A DNA stretch of 64,000 nt from Sphingomonas crusticola (GCF_003391115.1 NZ_QTJP01000001.1:992001-1056000); one strand, 5' to 3'; positions 27,334 through 36,999 are shown, counted from the first letter of the stretch. Program-made: numbers and translations. Notes: generated by a model not told the origin, from the sequence alone.

Positions 27334-30249
27334 TTAGTTGAACGAAAGGCGCGCGCCGAGCGCGAACTGGCGCCCCCGGATGGTCGTCCCGAAATTGGTC
27401 GTGCTGGGGCTGCCGGCGTTTCCGAATGCGTAATAGGATTGATCGAGTTCGTTGGTCAGGTTGGTGGCGTCGAAGGTGAGCGCGATCGCCTTGCTGACAT
27501 TGTAACTGAGCTGGAAATCGAGGCTCTTTTCGGGGACCCGCCAGATCCCGATCGGGTTGGCGAACAGCCGCGCTTCGTTGTTGTGGATGAAGCTCTTGCG
27601 CCAGACATAGGAGAGCCGCGTTCCGATCGGGCCGTGATCATAGGCAAGCGTCACGTTGTAGGACAATTTCGACACGCCGAAAAATGGCGTCTGCACATGA
27701 CCGGTGACGTTGCCCTGCGCATCGACGACGGGAATGGTCTGCGACGAATCGAGCACGGTCAGGCTGCCCTGCACGCCAAGACCGTTAAGCAGTCCGGGGA
27801 GGAATTTGGGGAAATAGACCAGGCCTATCTCTGCGCCCTTGAGCTTGCCATTGGAGGCGTTGTCGGGGGCGTTAATGACGAAGTTTTGCGTATTGTAGTT
27901 GGTGTTCGGGATGTTGATCAGGCGAGCGGTGGACACGACCAGCCCGTCGATATTGCGCTGGAACAAGGTCGCGTAGATCGCGCTGTCGCGATCGAAATAC
28001 CATTCCGCGCCGAGATCGTAATTGGTCGCCTTGGTCGGCCGCAGATTCGGATTACCGCCGGTACCCGATCCGTAACCGACGTTGGTGAGATCGCCGGTCA
28101 GGATATAATTGGGATTGAGATCGACGAAATTGGGCCGGCGCAGGGTACGGCCGTAATTGAAGCGGAAGCGCAATTTGTCAGTCACGTCGTAGCGGACGGT
28201 CACGCTTGGCAGGAAGGAATGGACCTTCTTGCTGGCGCCGCTGACCGAGCCGTCGAGCTGGCTGCGGAAATCCATATCGGTCTTGACGCCGACATAGCGC
28301 ACGCCCGCCTGGAGGCGCAGCGGCCGCCCGGCGATATCCTGCTGGAAATCGCCCTGGACGTAAGCCGCCGAGGTCCGCTCGCGGATGTGGAAATTCTGGG
28401 TCAGCGTCAGTTGGTCGCTCAGCTGGATGCCGGGATCGACGCTGTTGCGATAGAGCGAGCGGATGTCGTCGAGATGAGACGTGACATAATAGCCGTTCGC
28501 CACGACCCACGTCCGCGGCACGTCCGCGCGCCCGTCGAAAAAGCCCTTCTCGATATATTGCAGGCCCGGATCGAGGCTGCTGAGCGGCACGCCGAGCCCC
28601 GGCGCATCCTGGGTACGCGACGCCTCCGTTGCCCGGCGATCGTCGTAGCGCACGCCGAAGCTGATCTTGCGCAACAGCCCCTCTCCCGCGTCATAATCGC
28701 CGTCGAGTTGTGCGGTGCGGGCATTGCCCTTGTTCTTGTTGGCGTTGTCGTAAAATTCGGCGACGGTCCAAATCGCGGGATTGGTGAGGATACTGTCGTC
28801 GTTGAAATGGAAGCCGGTGATGCCGTTGCCGGAGTTGAGATCGACGTTGATCTGATCGGCGACGCGGGTGGTGCGCAGCGCGGCGAAGGATGATTTGAAA
28901 GTGCTGTCTTGATAGGACAGATCACCGCGTAATTTCAGCCGATCGCCAATGTCCCATTTGCCACTCAGAGCATAGACGAAACTATCGGTGCTCGACTTGG
29001 TCACATCGCCGCTGTTGAAGCCGAATACCGACCCGACCTGACGGGTCTTGATCATGTTTGAATCCGGATAGAGCGTGATGGTCGAAGCGGGATTGGGGCC
29101 GAGATTGCCCCACCAGTCGACAAAGGTGAAGAACAGGTCGTTGAAAGTCGTGTTGCGATAGCCGTCCCAGAAGAATTCGGCGGTATATTCGGAACTGCTG
29201 TTCGGCGCCCATTGCAGCGCGACGTTCACCGCCGGGCGTTTGCGATCGCCGTGGAGCGCGTTCTGAAAGACCGCGTCGCGTGACAGCAGATAAGGCGACT
29301 GCACCCCGTTGATGAGCAGGGTCGAGCCGGGCGCCTCGGGCAGGCCGGCGTCGAGGCCCGGCACCCACAATTGCTGGCCGGGGGCGCGTCCATCGGTCGG
29401 CTGGATCCGCTCCAACGGAGTCCAGCCGGCGGGCGGATTGGTGGGCGACGCGAACGGCACCAGCGCGCCGGCGGTGACGCCCTGGTCCTTATAGCGGGTG
29501 CGGGCATAGCTGACGTTGACCAGCGCGCCGAGGTCGCCGATCCCGGTATTCCACCGATCGCTGATCAGCGCGCTGACATTGGGGTTTATCTTGTCCGCCT
29601 GCTGGAGATAGATGCCGCGCCCGACTGCCGAAAAGGCGAGGCCGTCGAAGTCGAACGGGCGGCGGGTGAAGACGTCGACCTGGCCGGCGATGCCGGTTTC
29701 GATCTGGGAAGCAGCGCGCGTTTTGTAGACGTCGATCCGGCGCACCAAATTGGCCGGAATATCGGCAAGCGCGAACTGACGGCCCGACGCGGTGAAGATG
29801 TTACGCCCGTTCCAGGTGGTGGTGATATCGGGCAGGCCGCGGATCGAGATGGTGCCGGTTTCGCCCGCGCCGCGATCGGTGACCTGAACGCCGGTAACGC
29901 GCTGAAGGGCCTCGACGACATTGTTGTCGGGCAATTTGCCGACATCTTCGGCAACAACCGACTCCACGATCTGCGTCGCCTCGCGCTTGACGGCGAGGCC
30001 GGCGCGAAGGCTGGCGCGGACACCGGTTACCACGATTTCTTCTTCCGTCGCGTCAGCACCGGCTTGATCGCCATTGAGCGAATTGGCCGACACTGCTGCC
30101 GCCGGCCTGCCCCCCGGCGCGCGATCGGGCCCGTTGGCGGGCGACGCGGCCTGACTAGCTGAAGATTGTCCGCGCGCAGCCGCCGGGGCAGCCCCGGCAA
30201 CCAGCGCCACCAAGGAAACCGTGCACATGGCAGCGCGGCCTGTCGACAT
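27334..30249 (-). CDS. TonB-dependent receptor, oligosaccharide-type
   Basis: A 971-residue outer-membrane transporter of the large Caulobacter/sphingomonad type. I chose ATG 30249 because AAGGGAG is six bases upstream; the ATGs at 30252 and 30255 and GTG 30267 are alternatives. The signal peptide ends near AAARGQ. A long linker leads to EEEIVVTGVRASL (TonB box) and the plug KLPDNNVVEALQRVTGVQVT, a marker of this subfamily, then ISIRGLPDITTTWNGRNIF. The barrel ends IRGRQFALGARLSFN. It heads a unit with two GH43 enzymes, so uptake of arabino-oligosaccharides is likely. An operator-like TTGTCAGACAA lies 43 nt upstream. Confidence 0.94.
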   Translation of the reverse strand: MSTGRAAMCTVSLVALVAGAAPAAARGQSSASQAASPANGPDRAPGGRPAAAVSANSLNGDQAGADATEEEIVVTGVRASLRAGLAVKREATQIVESVVAEDVGKLPDNNVVEALQRVTGVQVTDRGAGETGTISIRGLPDITTTWNGRNIFTASGRQFALADIPANLVRRIDVYKTRAASQIETGIAGQVDVFTRRPFDFDGLAFSAVGRGIYLQQADKINPNVSALISDRWNTGIGDLGALVNVSYARTRYKDQGVTAGALVPFASPTNPPAGWTPLERIQPTDGRAPGQQLWVPGLDAGLPEAPGSTLLINGVQSPYLLSRDAVFQNALHGDRKRPAVNVALQWAPNSSSEYTAEFFWDGYRNTTFNDLFFTFVDWWGNLGPNPASTITLYPDSNMIKTRQVGSVFGFNSGDVTKSSTDSFVYALSGKWDIGDRLKLRGDLSYQDSTFKSSFAALRTTRVADQINVDLNSGNGITGFHFNDDSILTNPAIWTVAEFYDNANKNKGNARTAQLDGDYDAGEGLLRKISFGVRYDDRRATEASRTQDAPGLGVPLSSLDPGLQYIEKGFFDGRADVPRTWVVANGYYVTSHLDDIRSLYRNSVDPGIQLSDQLTLTQNFHIRERTSAAYVQGDFQQDIAGRPLRLQAGVRYVGVKTDMDFRSQLDGSVSGASKKVHSFLPSVTVRYDVTDKLRFRFNYGRTLRRPNFVDLNPNYILTGDLTNVGYGSGTGGNPNLRPTKATNYDLGAEWYFDRDSAIYATLFQRNIDGLVVSTARLINIPNTNYNTQNFVINAPDNASNGKLKGAEIGLVYFPKFLPGLLNGLGVQGSLTVLDSSQTIPVVDAQGNVTGHVQTPFFGVSKLSYNVTLAYDHGPIGTRLSYVWRKSFIHNNEARLFANPIGIWRVPEKSLDFQLSYNVSKAIALTFDATNLTNELDQSYYAFGNAGSPSTTNFGTTIRGRQFALGARLSFN

Positions 30250-30291
30250 CATCATCTCCCTTTTCACCTATGCTCACGGCGTTCGGCTGTA

Positions 30292-30302
30292 TTGTCAGAC
30301 AA
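30292..30302. promoter_or_regulatory. Operator site 1, TTGTCAGACAA
   Basis: Perfect 11-bp palindrome around a central base, upstream of the TonB receptor. It fits the TNGTNNNACNA pattern of FCD-type GntR regulators and is the reverse complement of site 3 at 36077. Confidence 0.65.
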
Positions 30303-30434
30303 GTAACATGCGTCTTTCTAGACGGCAATACTGGAAACGGAGCGATAATTAGCGATGGCAAGACGGCTACGTGTTAAGGGCGCACAGCTGACGATGCGCT
30401 CAGTTGCGACTGATGATTCCCGCTGCTAAGCTTT

Positions 30435-30445
30435 ATGTCTGAGTA
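30435..30445. promoter_or_regulatory. Operator site 2, ATGTCTGAGTA
   Basis: Imperfect copy of the same motif, 47 nt upstream of the AraD1-like gene start. The core GTCTGA is kept and the right half is TA instead of CAA, identical to the right half of site 4. Confidence 0.5.
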
Positions 30446-30492
30446 AATGGTAGCGCTCCCTTAAGCGCGCCGAGAGAATGGAGAGATGCCGC

Positions 30493-31476
30493 ATGTCCCT
30501 TTCACTGGTTCAGTTCCAGGATGCCGATGGCGGTCGCGGTGTCGCCGTTGTCGCGCAGGGGTCCGCCCCCCGCCGGGTGCTGGCGACGGACAGCCTGCGG
30601 GCGCTTGCGCTGGCGGCACTGAACAGCGGCCGCGGCCTGGCGGATCAGGTGGCAGCCAACGGCGTGGGTGAGCCGGTCGATCTGAGCGAGGTGCGGTTGC
30701 TCCCGCCGATCGATCATCCCGACAGCGCGCATCTGCTGATGACCGGGACCGGCCTGACCCATCTCGGCTCGGCCGAGGGTCGCGACAAGATGCACCGCGC
30801 CGCGGTCGAGAATCCGGCGCCGACCGATTCGATGAAGATGTTCATGATGGGCGTCGAAGGCGGCAAGCCGGCAGCCGGCACGGCCGGCGTCCAGCCGGAA
30901 TGGTTCTACAAAGGCGATGGATCGATGCTGGTCGCGCCAGGCGAGCCTTTATCCTCGCCCGCGTTCGCGCTCGACGCGGGCGAGGAACCGGAAATTGCCG
31001 GCATCTACCTGATTGATGCAGAGGGCATGCCGCGGCGGCTGGGCTTCGCGCTCGCCAACGAATTTTCCGATCACGTGACCGAACGCGGCAATTATCTGTG
31101 GCTGGCCCATTCAAAGCTGCGCAACGCCGCGCTCGGGCCGGAGCTGCTGACCGGCGAGCTGCCCGCTGATGTGCGGGGCACCAGCAGGATCGTGCGCGAT
31201 GGCAAGACGATCTGGGAAAAGCCGTTCCTGTCGGGGGAGGCGAACATGTCCCACACGATCGCCAATCTGGAGCATCACCATTTTAAATATGGCCTCTTCC
31301 GCCGCCCGGGCGATATCCACGTTCACTTCTTCGGGACGGCGACCCTGTCGTTCAGCGAAGGCGTGAGAACGCAGGAGGGCGACGTGTTCGAGATCGAGGC
31401 AGCACCTTTTACCTTGCCGGTGCGTAACCCTATCGCGATCGAAGCGCCGATCGCCGTCGCCGTGAAGGCACTCTGA
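30493..31476 (+). CDS. AraD1/GguC-type FAH-fold protein
   Basis: A 327-residue member of the fumarylacetoacetate-hydrolase superfamily group often annotated AraD1 or GguC, which occurs with aldose catabolism genes and is thought to act on 2-keto-3-deoxy sugar acids. Visible features are LMTGTGLTHLGSAEGRDKMH near residue 88, PEWFYKGDGSMLVAPG near 140 and EEPEIAGIYLIDAEGMPRRL, carrying the metal-binding acidic residues; VHFFGTATLSFSEGV follows. ATG 30493 has GGAGAG upstream. It is followed after one base by the dehydrogenase gene, so they form an operon. The exact reaction (dehydratase, aldolase or other) cannot be set from sequence. Confidence 0.85.
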   Translation: MSLSLVQFQDADGGRGVAVVAQGSAPRRVLATDSLRALALAALNSGRGLADQVAANGVGEPVDLSEVRLLPPIDHPDSAHLLMTGTGLTHLGSAEGRDKMHRAAVENPAPTDSMKMFMMGVEGGKPAAGTAGVQPEWFYKGDGSMLVAPGEPLSSPAFALDAGEEPEIAGIYLIDAEGMPRRLGFALANEFSDHVTERGNYLWLAHSKLRNAALGPELLTGELPADVRGTSRIVRDGKTIWEKPFLSGEANMSHTIANLEHHHFKYGLFRRPGDIHVHFFGTATLSFSEGVRTQEGDVFEIEAAPFTLPVRNPIAIEAPIAVAVKAL

Positions 31477-31477
31477 C

Positions 31478-32398
31478 ATGGCGATCCGCATCGGCATCGT
31501 CGGGTTCGGCAAAATCGCGCACGATCAGCATGTGCCGGTGCTACGCGCCTCGCCCGATTTCGAACTGGTCGCCGTCGCCAGCCCCAACAGCATTCTCGAT
31601 GGCTGCGCGAACTTCAAAACGATCGAGCAGATGCTGGCAAGCGACGACGCACCCGAGGCCGTTTCCCTGTGCCAGCCACCGCAGGTGCGCTTCGCTGCCG
31701 CGCAGACGGCGATGAAGGCCGGCAAGCATGTCTTTCTCGAAAAGCCGCCCGGCGCGACGCTGAGCGAGGTCGAGGCGCTGACCCGGATCGCGCGCGACCA
31801 TGGTGTGACCCTGTTTGCCAGCTGGCATTCGCGTTACGCCTCGGGCGTGGAGACGGCGCGCAGCTGGCTGCAGGAACGGACGATCCGCTCGGCGGAAATC
31901 GAATGGAAAGAGGATGTCCGCCACTGGCATCCGGGCCAGGCGTGGATTTGGGAAGCGGGCGGCATGGGCGTGTTCGATCCCGGCATCAACGCGCTGTCGA
32001 TCGCGACCCGGATCCTGCCCGATTTCTACCTGAAACAGGGCGCCCTCTCCTTCCCCGCCAATCGCGCCGCGCCGATTGCGGCCGATCTCGACTTCGTAAC
32101 GGTTGACGGTGTCGCGATTCGCGCCGAGTTCGACTGGCGCCAGACCGGGCTGCAAACCTGGGACATCCGCGTCGATACGGATGGCGGCAAGCTCGCGCTG
32201 AGCAAAGGCGGCAGCGAGCTGGCGATCGACGGCGTTGCCCAGCCGTTGCCGCCCGAGGCTGAATATCGAGGCCTCTACGATCGCTTTGCCGAGCTGGTTC
32301 GTGCAGGCGAGAGCGACGTCGATGTGCGCCCGCTGCGCCATGTCGCCGACGCCTATCTCCGCTCCGAACGCAAGCAGGTCGAGGCGTTCGAGGATTGA
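31478..32398 (+). CDS. Gfo/Idh/MocA dehydrogenase, L-arabinose/D-galactose 1-dehydrogenase type
   Basis: A 306-residue NAD(P)-dependent dehydrogenase. The Rossmann motif is IRIGIVGFGKIAHDQHVPVL, the family-specific KHVFLEKPPGATL sits near residue 85, and DVRHWHPGQAWIWEAGGMGV includes the substrate-pocket region, with FDPGINALSIATRILP after it. Size and motifs match the Azospirillum-type L-arabinose 1-dehydrogenase and galactose dehydrogenases, which oxidise the sugar to its lactone. The L-arabinose assignment rests on the surrounding arabinanases and pentonate dehydratase. It lies between the AraD1-like and hydrolase genes with 1-nt gaps, a tight operon. Confidence 0.85.
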   Translation: MAIRIGIVGFGKIAHDQHVPVLRASPDFELVAVASPNSILDGCANFKTIEQMLASDDAPEAVSLCQPPQVRFAAAQTAMKAGKHVFLEKPPGATLSEVEALTRIARDHGVTLFASWHSRYASGVETARSWLQERTIRSAEIEWKEDVRHWHPGQAWIWEAGGMGVFDPGINALSIATRILPDFYLKQGALSFPANRAAPIAADLDFVTVDGVAIRAEFDWRQTGLQTWDIRVDTDGGKLALSKGGSELAIDGVAQPLPPEAEYRGLYDRFAELVRAGESDVDVRPLRHVADAYLRSERKQVEAFED

Positions 32399-32399
32399 G

Positions 32400-34430
32400 A
32401 TGCGGCGGTCGGGGCTGCTCGCTTGCCTGACCGCGGTCCTCGTCCTTCACGCGCCCGCCCGAGCCGAAGACGGACCGCTCGATACGCACGCCCGCGCGCG
32501 AGCGGCGTTCGGTGATGACGCGTCCTGGTATGAGGGCAATGTCCCCTTCTTCGAAGCGGCGGATGCAACGCTGGAGCAGGTCTATTATTATCGCCTGAAG
32601 GTGCTGCGGGCCCACCAGCGCGACCTCGGCGCGCAGGGCTATATCACGACCGAATTCCTCGATGATGTCGGTTGGCAGCGCGAGCCCTATGCCAGCCTGA
32701 ACGATGCGACCGGCTTCCACATCCGCGAAGCGCGCTGGCTGCACGATCGCCGCTACGCCAACGACTATATCGACTTCATGTACGAGGGCGGCGGCAACGA
32801 CCGCCATTTCGCCGAGGGGATTGCGGATGCGACCTATGCCCGCTTCCTGGCGGACGGCGATCGTGGCTTCGCCACCAGCCATCTCGCCGCAATGCGCCAC
32901 ATTTACAATCTGTGGGACGATCATTTCGATTTCGACAAGGGGCTCTACTGGATCGAACCGCTGCTCGACGCGACCGAATATACGATCGCCTCGATCGATG
33001 CCTCGGGCGGCACCGACGGCTTTCGCGGCGGCGACGCATTCCGCCCTTCGATCAACAGCTATATGTTCGCCAATGCGACCGCGATCAGCCGGCTGGCCGC
33101 TCTGGCCGGGGATGCGCAGGTGGCGGCCGATTATCAGGCGCGCGCCGACGCGCTGCGGGCGAAGGTCGAAGCCAGTTTGTGGAGCCCGGCGCTGTCGCAC
33201 TTCATCGACCGCTACAAGGTCGGCGACGAGCATGTCCGCACTTGGGAGCCGATCCGCGGCCGCGAACTGGTCGGCTACGTCCCCTGGTCGGTCGGACTAC
33301 CGCGCGATCGTCCCGAATATGCCGCCTCGTGGCGCCATCTGCTCTCGGCGCAGGAATTGGGGGGAAAGGCGGGGCCACGCACGGTCGAGCCGTCTTATCC
33401 TTATTATATGCGGCAATATCGCTATGATAAGGCGACCGGCCTGCCCGAATGCCAATGGAACGGCCCGTCCTGGCCCTTCCAGACGACGCAGACGCTCACC
33501 GGCATGGCGAATTTGCTCAACGATTATCGCCAGGATGTCGTGACGCGATCGGATTATACGCGGCTGCTGCGCCAATATGCGTCGCTGCATTTCCACGAGG
33601 GCAAGCTCGACCTGGAAGAGGATTATGATCCTGACAGCGGCAAGCCGATCGTCGGCCTGGCGCGCAGCCATCATTATGATCATTCGGGGTTCGTCGACCT
33701 CATCGTCACCGGCTTGGTAGGGTTGCGGCCGCGCGCCGACGACGTGCTGGAGGTGAACCCGCTGCTGCCGGCGGCGCCCGACGATCCAGGCTACCAGAGC
33801 TATTTCGCGCTGCAGGATGTGCCTTATCACGGCCACCGTATCACGGTCTTCTTCGACGCCGACGGCAGCCGATATCGGCGCGGCCGAGGCCTGTCGGTGA
33901 TGGTGGATGGCAGCCTCGCCGCCAACAGCCCGATCCTGACACGGATCACAATGCCGCTTCCCCCCAAGGCCCTCGAGCCGGTCGCCCGGCCGATCGATGT
34001 GGCGGTACAGCTGCTGCGATCGGGCTATCCGCGGGCCCGCGCCTCGATCAATGCCGACGCAAAGGCGCTGCATCAGGCGATTGACGGCCGCATCTGGTTC
34101 TTCCCCGAGATCGTCAACGGCTGGTCTACCAAGGGATCGTCCGGCAACCATGAATGGCTGGCGATCGATCTCGGCCGCGCGCAGCCGGTGCATGCCGCCG
34201 AACTGGCCTTCTTCGCGGATGGCCGGACGTTTCTGCCGCCCGACCAATATCGCCTGCAACAATGGCGCGCGGGACGCTGGGTCGACCTGCCGGTCGTCGC
34301 CCATCCGCGCGCGATCGGTAACGGCGTGACGCGCCTGGAGTGGCCCAAAATAACCACCAGCCGGGTGCGACTGGTGGTCCGCAACAAGCGCGGTACCGCA
34401 ACGCGGCTGGTCGAGCTCAAACTGTTTTGA
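32400..34430 (+). CDS. Putative exported glycoside hydrolase, six-hairpin type with C-terminal beta domain
   Basis: A 676-residue protein with a signal peptide (GLLACLTAVLVLHAPARA). The central part has the aromatic-rich pattern of (alpha/alpha)6-barrel hydrolases such as GH63 and MGH1-like enzymes: HIYNLWDDHFDFDKGLYWIE, TDGFRGGDAFRPSINSYMFA, CQWNGPSWPFQTTQTLTGMA and DYDPDSGKPIVGLARSHHYD. The last 150 residues (NGWSTKGSSGNHEWLAIDLG) look like a discoidin/F5-8-type carbohydrate-binding domain. I cannot place it in a numbered family; activity on arabinose-containing side chains is an inference from context. It starts at ATG 32400, one base after the dehydrogenase stop, and ends the plus-strand operon. 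Confidence 0.7.
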   Translation: MRRSGLLACLTAVLVLHAPARAEDGPLDTHARARAAFGDDASWYEGNVPFFEAADATLEQVYYYRLKVLRAHQRDLGAQGYITTEFLDDVGWQREPYASLNDATGFHIREARWLHDRRYANDYIDFMYEGGGNDRHFAEGIADATYARFLADGDRGFATSHLAAMRHIYNLWDDHFDFDKGLYWIEPLLDATEYTIASIDASGGTDGFRGGDAFRPSINSYMFANATAISRLAALAGDAQVAADYQARADALRAKVEASLWSPALSHFIDRYKVGDEHVRTWEPIRGRELVGYVPWSVGLPRDRPEYAASWRHLLSAQELGGKAGPRTVEPSYPYYMRQYRYDKATGLPECQWNGPSWPFQTTQTLTGMANLLNDYRQDVVTRSDYTRLLRQYASLHFHEGKLDLEEDYDPDSGKPIVGLARSHHYDHSGFVDLIVTGLVGLRPRADDVLEVNPLLPAAPDDPGYQSYFALQDVPYHGHRITVFFDADGSRYRRGRGLSVMVDGSLAANSPILTRITMPLPPKALEPVARPIDVAVQLLRSGYPRARASINADAKALHQAIDGRIWFFPEIVNGWSTKGSSGNHEWLAIDLGRAQPVHAAELAFFADGRTFLPPDQYRLQQWRAGRWVDLPVVAHPRAIGNGVTRLEWPKITTSRVRLVVRNKRGTATRLVELKLF

Positions 34431-34437
34431 CCATGTG

Positions 34438-34461
34438 GCGGGCGGCAGAGGCGCCGCCCGC
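34438..34461. terminator. Bidirectional hairpin between convergent genes
   Basis: GCGGGCGGC (34438-34446) pairs perfectly with GCCGCCCGC (34453-34461) around a 6-nt loop. It lies between the convergent hydrolase (ends 34430) and GH51 gene (ends 34471), so it could stop transcription from both sides. Confidence 0.6.
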
Positions 34462-34470
34462 AACGACCGA

Positions 34471-36045
34471 TTATTGCAAGTCGAGCACCACCACAGATTT
34501 AGGCGGCAAGGTCACGGTCAATGTGCCGCCGGCAACCTGCGCGCCCGTAAATGTCTGCGGCACCACCACGTTTGGCTGATCGAAGCTGTTGATGGCGTTC
34601 ATGGCGCTGGCCGTGATGATCGTGCCGCTGACGCTGGCCGCGCTGATACCGGCCAGCGTGGTGCTGACCGTGGCGGGCTTGTTGGGATCGAGATTGGCGA
34701 GGCCGATATGGACCTGGCCGGCCTTGTCGCGCACGGCAGACGCGCTCACGCCGGGCATCGTCCATTCGCCCTTATTGTACCAGGGGGATTTGAGCTCGAT
34801 CGGCAGGTTGGTCGCGTCCTGCCACGGCTTGTACATTTTGAAGACGTGGTAAGTCGGCGTTAGCACCATCTTCGGGCCGTCGGTCAGGATCATCGCCTGA
34901 AGGACGTTGATCATCTGCGCGATTGCCGTCATTTTCACGCGATCGGCATGCTTGGCGAAGATGTTGATGTTGATCGCCGCTACCAACGCATCGCGCAGGC
35001 TGTTCTGCTGAAAGAGGAAACCCGGATTGGTGCCGGGCTCGGCATCGTACCAGGTGCCCCATTCGTCGACGACCAGCCAAACACGCTTCTGCGGATCATA
35101 TTTGTCCATCACCGCCGAATGGCGCGTGATGAGCTCCTCCATCCGCAGCGTTTTCTTGAGCGTCATCGCCCACTCATTTTCGTCGAACTGGGTCGCCGAA
35201 CCCTTATGCTCCCAGCCGCCGGGGAAGGTGTAGTAATGGAGCGTGATGCCGTCGATCTGGCTGCCCGCGATACGCATCATCGTATCGGTCCAGTCATAAT
35301 CTTCGGTGTTGGCGCCGCTCGCGAACTTCATGATACGCGTGCCGGCCGGCGCCTTGATGAAGGTCGCGTAGCGGCGGGTGACGTCGGCGGCATATTCGGC
35401 GCGCATGTTGCCGCCGCAGCCCCACAGTTCGTTGCCGATGCCGAAATAGGGTAATTTCCATGGCTCTTTGTGGCCATTGGCCGCGCGTTCCTGCGCCAGG
35501 CTCGAGCCGGTTGGCGAGGTGATATATTCGATCCACTCCGCCATTTCGCGCGGCGGAGCATCCCCGACATTTCCGGAAATGTAAGGCTCGGCGCCGATCA
35601 GATCGACAAAGCCCATATATTCGTCGGTGCCGAAGCTGTTGGGCTCGGTCACCCCGCCCCAATGCGTGTTGACCTTGACCGGGCGCTTGTTGGGCGCGCC
35701 AACGCCATCGCGCCAATGATATTCGTCGGCGAAACAGCCGCCCGGCCAGCGCACCACCGGCACACTCAGGGCCTTGAGCGCGTCCACGACATCGCTGCGA
35801 TAGCCTCGGACATTGGGGATTTTCGAGTTTCGGCCCACCCACACGCCCTCGTAAATGCCGTGGCCGAGATGCTCCGCAAACTGGCTGAAGACCTGGCGGT
35901 TGATGATGGGGCCCGGCTGATCACCGTGGATGACGAGCGTTGCATCCGCACCCCCTGTTTGTGCAGAAGCAGGCGCAAGAGCGCTGGCCATCAACAGGGC
36001 ACCCACAGCACTTCGCAGTAAAGCGCGACCTGAAAATCCGTGCAT
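34471..36045 (-). CDS. Alpha-L-arabinofuranosidase, GH51
   Basis: A 524-residue retaining hydrolase that releases L-arabinofuranose from arabinan or arabinoxylan. The signal peptide (LLRSAVGALLMASALAPASA) predicts periplasmic location, unlike many cytoplasmic GH51 enzymes. Family motifs are VVRWPGGCFADEYHWRDGVG near 97, the acid/base Glu in YFGIGNELWGCGG near 208 and the nucleophile Glu in WLVVDEWGTWYDAEPG near 325. HYYTFPGGWEHKG fits the substrate loop. The C-terminal 100 residues are a beta sandwich. An operator-like site (36077-36087) is 31 nt upstream, and the gene is divergent from the GntR regulator. Confidence 0.95.
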   Translation of the reverse strand: MHGFSGRALLRSAVGALLMASALAPASAQTGGADATLVIHGDQPGPIINRQVFSQFAEHLGHGIYEGVWVGRNSKIPNVRGYRSDVVDALKALSVPVVRWPGGCFADEYHWRDGVGAPNKRPVKVNTHWGGVTEPNSFGTDEYMGFVDLIGAEPYISGNVGDAPPREMAEWIEYITSPTGSSLAQERAANGHKEPWKLPYFGIGNELWGCGGNMRAEYAADVTRRYATFIKAPAGTRIMKFASGANTEDYDWTDTMMRIAGSQIDGITLHYYTFPGGWEHKGSATQFDENEWAMTLKKTLRMEELITRHSAVMDKYDPQKRVWLVVDEWGTWYDAEPGTNPGFLFQQNSLRDALVAAININIFAKHADRVKMTAIAQMINVLQAMILTDGPKMVLTPTYHVFKMYKPWQDATNLPIELKSPWYNKGEWTMPGVSASAVRDKAGQVHIGLANLDPNKPATVSTTLAGISAASVSGTIITASAMNAINSFDQPNVVVPQTFTGAQVAGGTLTVTLPPKSVVVLDLQ

Positions 36046-36076
36046 TGCCCTCTCCCTCGGTGCTTATTGCCTATAC

Positions 36077-36087
36077 TTGTCTGACAA
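36077..36087. promoter_or_regulatory. Operator site 3, TTGTCTGACAA
   Basis: Palindrome between the GH51 gene and the divergent FCD-GntR regulator, the reverse complement of site 1. Its position suits control of both GH51 and the regulator gene itself. Confidence 0.65.
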
Positions 36088-36180
36088 TTACGATAGCGTT
36101 ACGGTCGGCGTCAATCAAGCAGCCTCGGCTGCTCGACAAAGCGGCGACAGCTCCGCATATCAGGCCGGGGAGGACCTTGA

Positions 36181-36930
36181 ATGAGTGCGCAGCAGAGGCT
36201 CGGGGCCGAGAAGGTCAACCCGCCGCCCACCGCTCCTCGGTCGAAGCGCCTGCATGACTCGATCGCGCATCAGCTGGGTGTCGCCATCCTGACCGGCCAT
36301 TATCAGCCAGGCGACATATTGCCCGGTGAGATCGAATTCGCCGAACAATTGCAGGTTTCGCGCAGCGCCTATCGCGAGGCGGTGCGGATGCTTTCAGCCA
36401 AGGGGCTGGTGGAAAGCCGGCCCAAGACCGGTACCCGGGTGAGCGAGCGCGACCGGTGGAACTTGCTGGATCCCCAAGTGCTGGGCTGGGCGTTCGCTTC
36501 GGAACCGAGCGAGAAATTCATCCGCGACCTGTTCGAGCTTCGCTCGATCGTCGAGCCCGCAGCCGCTGAAATCGCCGCAATCCGCCGCACCGGGGCCGAC
36601 CTGGCCCATATGGGACATGCTCTCGGCGAGATGGCGCGGTTTGGGCTCGCGACCGAGGAAGGCCGGGCGGCCGACCAGAAGTTTCATCACGCGATTCTCG
36701 CTGCCGCGCGCAACGCACCGCTCATGGCCCTGTCCAGTTCGATCGCGGCCGCGGTGCGCTGGACGACCATCTTCAAGCAGCGCAAGCGGAAGCTTCCCCG
36801 CGATCCGCTTCCCGACCACCGCCTGCTTTACGACGCGATCGTGGAAGGGAACCCGGTTGCCGCGCGCCATGCGATGACCGAACTGGTCCGGCTCGCGCTG
36901 GAGGACACGGAACTGTCGCTTCGCGCCTAG
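36181..36930 (+). CDS. FCD-type GntR regulator of the arabinose island
   Basis: A 249-residue repressor. The winged helix-turn-helix is at about residues 25-90 (IAHQLGVAILTGHYQPGDIL, EIEFAEQLQVSRSAYREAVR, GLVESRPKTGTRV). The FCD ligand domain follows, with the Asp and His metal/ligand residues expected in FELRSIVEPAAAEIAAIRR, DQKFHHAILAAARNAPL and DHRLLYDAIVEGN. FCD regulators typically bind a carboxylated sugar or acid and release DNA; a pentonate or keto-deoxy-pentonate would fit here. GGGGAGGA is its ribosome binding site. It is divergent from GH51, with operator site 3 between them, and lies in the middle of the genes it probably controls. Confidence 0.93.
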   Translation: MSAQQRLGAEKVNPPPTAPRSKRLHDSIAHQLGVAILTGHYQPGDILPGEIEFAEQLQVSRSAYREAVRMLSAKGLVESRPKTGTRVSERDRWNLLDPQVLGWAFASEPSEKFIRDLFELRSIVEPAAAEIAAIRRTGADLAHMGHALGEMARFGLATEEGRAADQKFHHAILAAARNAPLMALSSSIAAAVRWTTIFKQRKRKLPRDPLPDHRLLYDAIVEGNPVAARHAMTELVRLALEDTELSLRA

Positions 36931-36999
36931 CGCCTGAATATAGCCCGATTCACGCCGTGGGCGGAAACGCGCAGCGCCTCCACCAATAACGATCTGGCT

